Of a stretch of 7,774 nucleotides of DNA, positions 1 to 5,678 are shown one piece after another. The position numbers and the translations under genes are program-made. Source of the stretch: Rhodospirillales bacterium (lineage in GTDB: Bacteria; Pseudomonadota; Alphaproteobacteria; Rhodospirillales; Casp-alpha2); contig JACPJY010000048.1 of assembly GCA_016187325.1 (NCBI GenBank), forward strand, positions 1-7,774, written 5' to 3'. The notes under the pieces are model-generated. The model did no database searches, was not told the origin of the DNA, and saw only the letters and a list, made by a program, of their open reading frames with translations. Each line of letters starts with the position of its first letter. Positions within the stretch are counted from its first letter, which is position 1.

Positions 1-851
1 GGACAATTCGCGCAGTTGCAGCTGCCGTCCGAGCCGGGCGCCGGGATGAAGATCTTATGCGGCGCCGACTTCTGCATCTGATGGATGATGTGCCGTTCGG
101 TGGCGATGATGAATTCCTTTTGCGGCGCCTTCAGCACGTATTCCAGGATCGACCGGGTAGAGCCAACGTGATCGGCGTGGTCGAGAATGCCTTCGTGGCA
201 TTCCGGATGCGCGGCGACGGGCGCCGCCGGATGCTTGGCCTTCAATTTCACCAGTTCGCGGGTCGAAAACTGGTCGTGGACGATGCAGGTGCCGTTCCAC
301 AGCGTCATCTTGCGGCCAGTCTTGCGGCTGAGATACGCCCCGAGGTGTCGGTCGGGGGCAAACAGGATCGGCTGATCTTCCGGCAACTGGCGGATGATGT
401 GCTCGGCGTTCGACGAGGTAACGATGATGTCCGAATGCGCCTTCACCGCCGCCGAGCAGTTGATGTAGGTAATGGCGATGTGATCCGGATGCTCGGCGCG
501 GAAGCGAGCGAAGTCCGCCGGAGGGCAAGCGTCCTCGAGCGAGCAGCCGGCATTGGCGTCCGGCAGCAGAACCGTTTTCTCGGGGCTCAGGATCTTGGCC
601 ACCTCGGCCATGAAGCGGACGCCGCAAAACACGATCATATCGGCATCGGTGGAAGCCGCCCGGCGCGACAAATCCAGCGAGTCGCCGACGAAATCGGCCA
701 AATCCTGGATTTCCGCGTCCTGGTAATAATGCGCCAGGATAACGGCATTCTTCTCGCGCCGGAGACGAGCGATCTCCGTCCACGGATCCAGCGTCGGATC
801 GATGGCCGATGGGACGAGCGTTTCGGTGGCGGGCAGAATGACGGTTTCCAT
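1..851 (-). CDS. nadA: Quinolinate synthase NadA, 3' end cut by window edge
   Basis: Makes quinolinate from iminoaspartate and dihydroxyacetone phosphate in de novo NAD synthesis; a cytoplasmic [4Fe-4S] enzyme. Translating the minus strand from the ATG at 851-849 gives 283 codons plus two bases before the left edge, so the C-terminus is missing (family length about 330-360). Recognisable motifs are AHYYQ (residues 40-44), FCGVRFMAE (75-83), TSSNAEH (145-151), HPECHEG (215-221) and PGSDGSCNCANC (272-283). Cys76, Cys218 and one of the clustered Cys278/280/283 fit the three cluster ligands known in the family. Cys103, Cys109, Cys132 and Cys189 are further cysteines. The start is fixed by AGGAGA at 861-866 on the complement, nine bases upstream. 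The ATG at 858-856 is out of frame. The gene lies downstream of zapE in the same direction but has its own 150-bp leader; nadB and nadC may follow off the left edge (inference). Confidence 0.97.
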   Translation of the reverse strand, partial: METVILPATETLVPSAIDPTLDPWTEIARLRREKNAVILAHYYQDAEIQDLADFVGDSLDLSRRAASTDADMIVFCGVRFMAEVAKILSPEKTVLLPDANAGCSLEDACPPADFARFRAEHPDHIAITYINCSAAVKAHSDIIVTSSNAEHIIRQLPEDQPILFAPDRHLGAYLSRKTGRKMTLWNGTCIVHDQFSTRELVKLKAKHPAAPVAAHPECHEGILDHADHVGSTRSILEYVLKAPQKEFIIATERHIIHQMQKSAPHKIFIPAPGSDGSCNCANC

Positions 852-860
852 AAAGGCATT

Positions 861-866
861 TCTCCT
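861..866 (-). promoter_or_regulatory. Ribosome binding site of nadA
   Basis: The complement reads AGGAGA, a near-perfect Shine-Dalgarno sequence nine bases before the ATG at 851. It decides between that start and the out-of-frame ATG at 858. Confidence 0.8.
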
Positions 867-929
867 GGCGGTCCGGGAGACAGCGTTAACTATGGGATCG
901 CTAAAAGCGCCGTGCCAGCTAATACCAGG

Positions 930-958
930 TATATATGGCCGAAAACCGTGCTTCGCAA
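930..958 (-). promoter_or_regulatory. Candidate sigma-70-type promoter of nadA
   Basis: On the minus strand TTGCGA (958-953) is followed after exactly 17 bases by TATATA (935-930). This is the most AT-rich spot in the zapE-nadA gap. Transcription would start near 923 and give a leader of about 70 bases before the nadA ATG. The match is by eye, so this is a candidate only. Confidence 0.4.
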
Positions 959-965
959 AGTATCA

Positions 966-984
966 AGCTAGACAAACAGCTAGC
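966..984. repeat. AGCTAG direct/inverted repeat upstream of nadA, possible operator
   Basis: AGCTAG occurs twice (966-971 and 978-983) with a six-base spacer, a 12-base period. GCTAG (967-971) and CTAGC (980-984) also form an inverted repeat. The element lies just upstream of the candidate -35 box of nadA and outside any gene, which suits a transcription-factor site. nadA genes are regulated by different repressors in different bacteria; I do not recognise this as a known site. Confidence 0.3.
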
Positions 985-1001
985 AGGTGGGAATTGCCGG
1001 G

Positions 1002-2144
1002 TCAACCGGCATGCGGTAACGCCATATAGTCCGCGGACCGCATCTCCATCAGCCTGGAGACCGTGCGCTGAAACTCGAAGGCGCCATCGCCCTCAATATA
1101 CAGCGCCTCCGCTGGCGCCTCCGCTGAGCATATAAGGTTGACCTTGGCCTCATACAAGGCGTCGATCAGGGTCACGAAACGCTTGGCCTCGTTCCGTTTT
1201 TCCGGGCCCAGCCGCGGGATTCCCCGGAGCAGCAGGGTGTGGAAGCACTCGGCGATCGCCAGGTAATCGGCGGCGCCGAGCGGCTTTTCGCACAGGTCGT
1301 TGAAGCTGACCATGGCCACGCCTTCGGCGGCCAGCGGGATCTCGATCTTGCGGCCCTGCACCTGCAGCGTCACCGGGCACGGGCTGAAGCCGGTGCTCAG
1401 GCTCTTAAAATCGCGTTCCAGCTTACGGTCGGCCTCGGCGTCGGCGGGCGTCAGAAACACCTCCATGGTCTTCAGCCGGTCGAGACGGTAATCGATTCCG
1501 GCGTCGAGCTCGAATACCTCGAGCTTGTCTTCGATCAGCGAGATGAACGGCAAAAACAGTTCGCGCTGCAGGCCGCCCTGATACAGGTCCTTGGGTGCTC
1601 GGTTCGACGTCGCCACCACCACCACGCCTTCCTCGAACAGCGCCTCGAACAGCCGGCCCAGGATTACCGCGTCGGCAATATCGGTGACGTGGAACTCGTC
1701 GAAGCACAGCAGCCACGCCTGATCGGTGATGATGCGGCTCAACGCCACCAGCGGATCGCTTGATTCAGGGGCCTTTTTGGCGAGTACCGCTTGGCGGAAA
1801 CTGTGAACGCGTTTGTGGACCTCCTGCATGAAGGAGTGGAAGTGGACGCGCTTGCGAGTGCCGATCGGGACGCAGTCGTAGAACAGGTCCATTAACATCG
1901 ACTTGCCGCGTCCGACGCCGCCCCAAACGTACATGCCGCGCGGCGGCGGCATCCGGTTGCGGCCAAGCCGGAGCCGCGTCATCCAGTTCTTCTTGCCCAT
2001 CTGCGCCGCGTATGCGCCGAGCGCATCGTGCAGCGCCTGCAGCTCGTCGATGGCGCTAGCCTGCGTCGCGTCGGGCTTGATGTCGCCGCCGTCGACAAGT
2101 GCCTGATAGGCCTGCTTCGGCCCAATACCGCGTTCAGCGTCCAT
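1002..2144 (-). CDS. zapE: ZapE/AFG1-family AAA-type ATPase
   Basis: P-loop ATPase of the AFG1/ZapE family, 380 residues against 375 for E. coli ZapE. The E. coli protein associates with the division ring at late stages; mitochondrial AFG1/LACE1 acts in turnover of respiratory-chain subunits. Visible motifs are the Walker A box GGVGRGKS (75-82), Walker B LLCFDE followed by FHVTD (145-154), and a sensor-1-like ATSNR (178-182). The N-terminus (GPKQAYQALVDGG) and the region around KRFVTLIDALYEAKV are typical of the family. Cytoplasmic or membrane-peripheral; no membrane segment is seen. The ATG at 2144 has no Shine-Dalgarno sequence (upstream bases read TTTCCCTTA), so the start is chosen by fit to the family. 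It follows the DRL-like oxidoreductase by 87 bp and precedes nadA by 150 bp. In many alphaproteobacteria zapE sits near mdh and TCA-cycle genes; here sdhAB is about 3.5 kb away. Confidence 0.93.
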   Translation of the reverse strand: MDAERGIGPKQAYQALVDGGDIKPDATQASAIDELQALHDALGAYAAQMGKKNWMTRLRLGRNRMPPPRGMYVWGGVGRGKSMLMDLFYDCVPIGTRKRVHFHSFMQEVHKRVHSFRQAVLAKKAPESSDPLVALSRIITDQAWLLCFDEFHVTDIADAVILGRLFEALFEEGVVVVATSNRAPKDLYQGGLQRELFLPFISLIEDKLEVFELDAGIDYRLDRLKTMEVFLTPADAEADRKLERDFKSLSTGFSPCPVTLQVQGRKIEIPLAAEGVAMVSFNDLCEKPLGAADYLAIAECFHTLLLRGIPRLGPEKRNEAKRFVTLIDALYEAKVNLICSAEAPAEALYIEGDGAFEFQRTVSRLMEMRSADYMALPHAG

Positions 2145-2187
2145 TAAGGGAAACCGTGGCGATGGGCCTATTTGCGTTTCATGCGTT

Positions 2188-2228
2188 GGCGATGGCGGCG
2201 TCGCGACGCCGGCGGCCGGCGCATCGCC
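2188..2228. repeat. Nested GC-rich palindromes between zapE and the DRL-like gene
   Basis: A perfect 14-base palindrome GGCGTCGCGACGCC (2197-2210) lies inside an outer inverted repeat GGCGATG (2188-2194) / CATCGCC (2222-2228). It starts four bases past the stop codon of the upstream minus-strand gene and ends 43 bases before zapE. The RNA would fold strongly and could stop, slow or protect the transcript. No T-run follows on the minus strand, so it is not a classical intrinsic terminator. Confidence 0.4.
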
Positions 2229-2231
2229 GCG

Positions 2232-3605
2232 TCACGAGGCGGCCCGGGCTTTGCCCGGCAGCGGCGCGAAGACGGCCTCCATCTCGCGGCGCAACCGGTA
2301 GGCGGCCGAGTTCTCGATCTCGCGTAACTCGACGTCCGACCACTGCAGCGCCGCGCCCTGCTTTACCCGGTGTTTTAGCTTGAGCCCGTGGGCGAGGCCG
2401 ATCGGGACCGCGCCGACGTTGACCGAATCGCCGGCCTCCATCAGCCGGCCCCACACCGTGAAGCCGCCTTCACCGTCGAGCATCTCGCCGGCATCGAGGT
2501 CGCGCTTGGCGCACGCCACCACGTCGGCGCGGAAGCCGGTTGCCGCGCCCGTCGGCATCCTGAGCAGCGCCGCATGGGCGACGCTGATGCCGAGCTCAAG
2601 GCCGATCATGTGATAGGGGCGCCACAGCGCCGAGTACTTGCCGCTGGGATCGGTGATCAGGCCGTAGTCGGAGAAGCAGTTCTCGACATATTCGTTCGCC
2701 GCCTCGAAAGTCACGTAGACGCCCCAGCGCAAATTGTTTTCGAGGTCGTGGCCGTTGCGGGCGCGGCTGGAGACGACCTCGACCTGGCCCTTGTGATGCA
2801 GCTTGCCGCCGTCGGCCTCCGGGATCAGCGTGCTAGCCAGCTTCTCCACCGGGCAGGGCGGAAAGGCGAGCCCGCCGGGCGCCGGCGTCAGGCCGGTGGC
2901 GTTGGCGACCGCAGCCATCTCTATCCCCGACTTGGTGCCGTCGAGGAAAGAGTTGAACATCTTCGGGTTCAGCCCGCTCTTCGCCGCCCGCTCCGGCGTC
3001 AGCCCGTAATGGCCCCACACGGTTTCCGGGGTCGAGGCGTGGAATTCCGGCATATAAAGCGTGCCCTTGCCAGCCGCCACCACGTCGAAGCCGGCGGCGC
3101 GCGCCCAGTCCACCATCTCGCAGATCAACGCCGGCTGGTCGCCGTAGGCCAGCGAATAGACGACGCCGGCGCGTTTCGCTTTTTCCGCCAGCAGCGGCCC
3201 AGCCAGCACGTCGGCCTCGACGTTGACCATAATGATGTGACGACCACGCCTGATCGCCGCCAGCGCATGCTGAATCCCGGCCTCGGGCACGCCGGTCGCC
3301 TCGATCACCACGTCGAGGCCGCCGGCGTTGATCAGCCGCTCGGCATCGTCTGTGATGAAGGTGCCGCCGGTTGCCAGTGCCTTGGCCGGCGAGGTGGCGC
3401 CGATGCGCTCCTTCGGCCAGCCGGTAGCGAGCAGCGCTTGGCGCGCCCGCTCTACCGCGAGATCGGCGACGCCGAGGACGTGCAGGCCCGGCGTGTGCTG
3501 CGCCTGGGCCAGGAACATGGACCCGAACTTGCCGGCGCCGATCAACGCCACGCGGACCGGCAGGCCCTGTTCGGCCCGCGCCAGGAGCATAGGGTGAAGG
3601 TTCAT
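2232..3605 (-). CDS. DRL-like (DXR-II family) NAD(P)-dependent oxidoreductase with SAF-like C-terminus
   Basis: 457-residue cytoplasmic oxidoreductase. An N-terminal Rossmann domain carries LIGAGKFG (21-28, GxGxxG) and VIEATGVPEAG (100-110). A central catalytic region contains NVEAD (128-132), AYGDQP (153-158), KGTLYMPEFHA (180-190) and DGTKSGIEMAAVANATGL (222-239). The C-terminus (about 392-432, with VKQGAALQWSDVEL) resembles an SAF domain, which explains why relatives are often labelled FlgA or homoserine dehydrogenase. I recognise the layout as the DRL family, whose Brucella member converts deoxyxylulose 5-phosphate to methylerythritol 4-phosphate in place of Dxr. Many paralogues do something else, so the substrate here is open. 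An in-frame ATG at 3647 would add 14 residues (MHKTTFFFRPGAFV). I prefer 3605 because MNLHPMLLARAEQG looks like the conserved start and GGGG lies eight bases upstream. Divergent from the hydroxylase gene and co-directional with zapE. Confidence 0.82.
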   Translation of the reverse strand: MNLHPMLLARAEQGLPVRVALIGAGKFGSMFLAQAQHTPGLHVLGVADLAVERARQALLATGWPKERIGATSPAKALATGGTFITDDAERLINAGGLDVVIEATGVPEAGIQHALAAIRRGRHIIMVNVEADVLAGPLLAEKAKRAGVVYSLAYGDQPALICEMVDWARAAGFDVVAAGKGTLYMPEFHASTPETVWGHYGLTPERAAKSGLNPKMFNSFLDGTKSGIEMAAVANATGLTPAPGGLAFPPCPVEKLASTLIPEADGGKLHHKGQVEVVSSRARNGHDLENNLRWGVYVTFEAANEYVENCFSDYGLITDPSGKYSALWRPYHMIGLELGISVAHAALLRMPTGAATGFRADVVACAKRDLDAGEMLDGEGGFTVWGRLMEAGDSVNVGAVPIGLAHGLKLKHRVKQGAALQWSDVELREIENSAAYRLRREMEAVFAPLPGKARAAS

Positions 3606-3772
3606 GACGAATGCCCCGGGTCGAAAAAAGAAAGTGGTTTTATGCATTCTCTTTGCCTGAGACTATCACCATATTGTTGACGCGGGAATGCCCGTTGGGG
3701 GCCCGGAGGACCGGGAGAAATCCCCTGCTGCAGGTCCCCGATGCCAGGCCCCCGCGACAATGGAAATGGCGG
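3606..3772. promoter_or_regulatory. Divergent intergenic region with a structured, riboswitch-like leader
   Basis: This gap separates the two divergent genes and must hold both promoters; I cannot place either confidently. On the minus strand, in front of the DRL-like gene, the RNA contains TCTCAGGCAAAGAGA (3662-3648), close to the conserved 3' core of glycine riboswitches. Possible helices in the right order are GCAT (3744-3741) with ATGC (3647-3644), and GGGAC (3738-3734) with GTCTC (3663-3659). The inner core (AACGGGCA) fits the consensus poorly. A T-rich run (CTTTCTTTTTT) follows. Read on the plus strand the same bases give CTGAGA (3657-3662) and TGACGCGGGAATGCCCG, faintly like a TPP element. 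Neither is established. Confidence 0.2.
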
Positions 3773-4597
3773 ATGACCGATAACCTGCTCGGCCATGAAA
3801 CCGCGATCCGGCTCGGATTTTTCTTCGCCGTGCTGACGGCGATGGCGGCGTGGGAGGCGCTCGTCCCGCGCCGCCGGCTGAGCCAACCGAAGATGCTGCG
3901 CTGGACCGGCAACCTTGGTATCGTCGCGGTGAACACGCTGATCGTGCGGGCGCTGTTTCCGGCGGTGCCGGTGACCGCGGCACTGATCGCCGCCGACCGC
4001 GGCTGGGGCGTGTTCAACATGGTCGCCGTTCCCGACTGGCTGGCCGTCGCTGCATCGGTGGTGCTCCTTGATCTCGCCATCTACGGACAGCACGTGATGT
4101 TTCATGCGGTGCCGGCATTCTGGCGCCTGCATCGCATGCATCACGCGGATTTGGATTTCGACGTCACCACTGGCATCCGCTTCCACCCGCTTGAGATTGT
4201 GCTTTCGGTGTTTATCAAGATGGCGGCGATCATCGTGCTCGGGGCGCCGGCGGTGGCGGTGCTGATCTTCGAGGTGCTGCTCAATGCCACCTCGATGTTC
4301 AACCACGGCAACGTGTCGCTGCCGGCGGCGTTCGACTGGGTGCTCAGATGGGTGGTGGTGACGCCCGACATGCACCGGGTGCATCACTCGGTGATCCGAA
4401 CCGAGACCGACAGCAACTTCGGCTTCAACCTCACTTGGTGGGACAGACTGTTTGGCACCTATCGGCGGCAGCCCGAAAAAGGCCACGACGCCATGACCAT
4501 CGGACTGCCGGTGTTCCGCGACCCGAAATGGCTACGTCTCGACCGGCTGGTCATACAGCCGTTCGTCGACCCGCCGCTGCCCGCCGCCGGGCCGTAA
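3773..4597 (+). CDS. Fatty acid hydroxylase / sterol desaturase superfamily membrane enzyme
   Basis: Integral-membrane non-heme di-iron oxygenase of 274 residues. The superfamily's histidine boxes are all present: HVMFH (107-111, HxxxH), HRMHH (120-124, HxxHH) and HRVHH (201-205, HxxHH), with extra histidines at FHP (138) and FNHGN (178). Hydrophobic segments lie at about 13-30, 44-62, 86-105 and 144-170, and the C-terminal NLTWWDRLFGTY (219-230) is typical. Relatives hydroxylate or desaturate sterols, hopanoids, carotenoids or fatty acyl lipids; the substrate cannot be read from sequence. The frame is open back to an ATG at 3611, but those 54 extra residues are polar and unlike the family. 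The ATG at 3773, just before the first hydrophobic segment, is preferred; GGA lies about eight bases upstream. Ends 21 bp from the convergent PaiB-like gene. Confidence 0.9.
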   Translation: MTDNLLGHETAIRLGFFFAVLTAMAAWEALVPRRRLSQPKMLRWTGNLGIVAVNTLIVRALFPAVPVTAALIAADRGWGVFNMVAVPDWLAVAASVVLLDLAIYGQHVMFHAVPAFWRLHRMHHADLDFDVTTGIRFHPLEIVLSVFIKMAAIIVLGAPAVAVLIFEVLLNATSMFNHGNVSLPAAFDWVLRWVVVTPDMHRVHHSVIRTETDSNFGFNLTWWDRLFGTYRRQPEKGHDAMTIGLPVFRDPKWLRLDRLVIQPFVDPPLPAAGP

Positions 4598-4618
4598 GCG
4601 GGCCGAACGGCGCCGCCA

Positions 4619-5248
4619 TCAGTCGGCCGGCGCGAATTCCCGCATCAGCCGCGCCACCTCGTGGGCCACCGCATCGCCGCTGCCCTCGAGCCCCTTGATG
4701 GCACCCTCGCGGTCGGCGGCCGAGCGGTTCTGGCTGAGCTTGAACTTGCCTTCCAGCCGCTCGATCGGCATCTCGAAGGCGACGATGCCTTTGATCATTC
4801 GTTGCACGTAATCGTCGGGTAGCCGGTCCATGGACCACGGGCCCGTTGCCGGGCTTTCGTAGGTGGCGACCAGCCGTTCCAGATGGCCGCGGACGGCAGT
4901 CGCGTCGGCGATCACCTTCGGCCGCCCATAGGCATGGACGGCGACGTAATTCCAGGTCGGCACCATCGTTTCGGACACGTACCATGACGGCGACACGTAG
5001 GCATGGACTCCTTGGAACACCGCCATCGCCTCTGTCTTGCCGTCGAACCTCCGCCATTGGTCGTTGGCTCGCGCCACGTGGCCGAACAACCGCCCCGGTC
5101 CCTCGCCGTCGGCATTCAGGGACAACGGGATATGGCTTGCCACCAGGCCGCCCCCGCCCGCGGACACCAGAAGGGCGAAGCTGTTGTCGCGCATGACGCG
5201 AAAAAGCGCCGAATTGTCGTTAATATCGAAATGCCGAGGTCGGTACAT
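4619..5248 (-). CDS. PaiB-family FMN-binding negative transcriptional regulator
   Basis: 209-residue cytoplasmic split-barrel flavoprotein of the PaiB/FMN-binding-2 family, named for a Bacillus protein that represses protease and sporulation genes. Family signatures are the start MYRPRHF (1-7), ASHIPL (37-42), GHVARANDQW (56-65), VFQGVHAYVSPSWY (77-90), VPTWNY (96-101) and KLSQNR (170-175). It has no recognisable helix-turn-helix, so direct DNA binding is doubtful and a flavin-dependent enzymatic role is possible. An in-frame ATG at 5263 would add five residues (MENRL) but has no ribosome site. GGAG (5261-5258) sits nine bases before the ATG at 5248, and the family usually begins with this MYxPxHF, so 5248 is chosen. 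Divergent from the DUF6494-type gene. Confidence 0.92.
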   Translation of the reverse strand: MYRPRHFDINDNSALFRVMRDNSFALLVSAGGGGLVASHIPLSLNADGEGPGRLFGHVARANDQWRRFDGKTEAMAVFQGVHAYVSPSWYVSETMVPTWNYVAVHAYGRPKVIADATAVRGHLERLVATYESPATGPWSMDRLPDDYVQRMIKGIVAFEMPIERLEGKFKLSQNRSAADREGAIKGLEGSGDAVAHEVARLMREFAPAD

Positions 5249-5283
5249 GAGCCTGTTCTCCATTGTCGGGAGGCCGCGTTCGA

Positions 5284-5292
5284 CTTATATCA
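5284..5292 (-). promoter_or_regulatory. Candidate extended -10 element of the PaiB-like gene
   Basis: The complement reads TGATATAAG, close to the extended -10 consensus TGnTATAAT. A weak GAATTG (5312-5307) lies 17 bases upstream in the -35 position. This would give a leader of about 30 bases before the ATG at 5248. The same AT-rich core offers TTGTCG (5263-5268), 17 bases, TATATC (5286-5291) on the plus strand for the divergent small gene. Confidence 0.35.
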
Positions 5293-5366
5293 TGGGCGGC
5301 ATTCTTCAATTCATGTGTCGATGGCGCCCCCTGGAAGAGTCCGGCCGGGTGCCTCGCCGGGGACGC

Positions 5367-5372
5367 AGGGAG
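5367..5372 (+). promoter_or_regulatory. Ribosome binding site of the DUF6494-type gene
   Basis: AGGGAG lies six bases upstream of the ATG at 5379. It marks the short 68-codon gene as the translated unit rather than the longer open frame that runs in from 5037. Confidence 0.75.
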
Positions 5373-5378
5373 ACATCC

Positions 5379-5585
5379 ATGGACGAAGACGTATTCAACA
5401 TGCAGATCCGCAAGTTCCTTAAGAACGTCGGCGTGACCTCGCAGCGCGAGATCGAAGGCGCGGTGCGCGGCGCCGTCAAGAGCGGTAAGCTGAAGGGTAA
5501 CGAAACCGTCAAGGCCAGGGTCACGCTTACCATCGATTCGCTTGGCCTCAGCACCAACATCGACGGCAATATCAAGCTTTCCTGA
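5379..5585 (+). CDS. DUF6494-type small conserved protein
   Basis: A 68-residue protein of unknown function. It begins MDEDVFNMQIRKFLKNVGVT and ends in a basic then beta-rich region (GKLKGNETVKARVTLTI, LSTNIDGNIKLS). I recognise the pattern (MxxDxFNMxxRKFLKxVGVTSQxEIE, then GKLKGNE) as a small protein widespread in alphaproteobacteria and annotated DUF6494. There is no signal peptide, membrane segment or cysteine; a soluble fold with an N-terminal helix and C-terminal strands is likely. The frame is open upstream to 5037, inside the opposite gene, but the start is set by AGGGAG (5367-5372) six bases before the ATG at 5379. Followed by a hairpin with TTTT and convergent with sdhB. Role unknown. 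Confidence 0.85.
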   Translation: MDEDVFNMQIRKFLKNVGVTSQREIEGAVRGAVKSGKLKGNETVKARVTLTIDSLGLSTNIDGNIKLS

Positions 5586-5607
5586 GCCGAATTCCGACCG
5601 CAGCCGA

Positions 5608-5638
5608 CAAAAACGGCCGCCGGGAACCCCCGGCGGCC
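5608..5638 (-). terminator. Intrinsic terminator of the sdh operon
   Basis: A perfect 10-bp stem, GGCCGCCGGG (5615-5624) and CCCGGCGGCC (5629-5638), closes a four-base AACC loop. AAAAA at 5609-5613 sits just left of it, so on the minus strand the hairpin is followed by GTTTTTG, a classical intrinsic terminator. It lies about 30 bp past the sdhB stop codon. On the plus strand the tail (TCGTAACG) is not T-rich. Confidence 0.8.
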
Positions 5639-5649
5639 TCGTAACGTCC

Positions 5650-5678
5650 GGCGCTGAGAGCGGACCTCAGCGCCTTTT
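5650..5678 (+). terminator. Intrinsic terminator of the DUF6494-type gene, overlapping the sdhB stop
   Basis: GGCGCTGAG (5650-5658) and CTCAGCGCC (5666-5674) form a perfect 9-bp stem with a seven-base loop, followed by TTTT (5675-5678) on the plus strand. It lies about 65 bp past the stop of the small plus-strand gene. The right arm contains the sdhB stop codon (5667-5669), so the last sdhB codons double as part of the hairpin. Confidence 0.6.

Noticed and set aside
996..1010. GCCGG-GTCAA-CCGGC hairpin at the zapE stop as a terminator
   Set aside because: The stem is only 5 bp and the following minus-strand bases (AATTCCCACC) are not a T-run, so it does not qualify as an intrinsic terminator.
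3606..3647. 14-residue N-terminal extension of the DRL-like protein from the ATG at 3647
   Set aside because: The extension looks unconserved (MHKTTFFFRPGAFV) and its start codon falls in the structured leader. The ATG at 3605 better matches the family start.
2388..3680. 430-codon open frame on the plus strand
   Set aside because: It lies antisense to the DRL-like gene, has a composition rich in Arg, His, Gly and Ala, and shows no family motif. It is a shadow caused by high GC at third positions. The same applies to the long antisense frames at 57-971, 1239-1763, 3602-4486 and 5976-6482.
3611..3772. N-terminal extension of the hydroxylase from the ATG at 3611
   Set aside because: The 54 extra residues are unlike the family and would begin six bases from the start of the divergent gene, leaving no room for a promoter.
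3760..3783. Seven-codon mini-frame (MEMADDR, stop) overlapping the hydroxylase start
   Set aside because: No ribosome site lies upstream and it is short enough to be chance. It could only matter as a translational coupling device, for which there is no evidence.
4598..4618. Possible shared terminator between the converging hydroxylase and PaiB-like genes
   Set aside because: The 21-bp gap is GC-rich with a repeated GGGCCG just before it, but I find no stable stem followed by a T-run on either strand.
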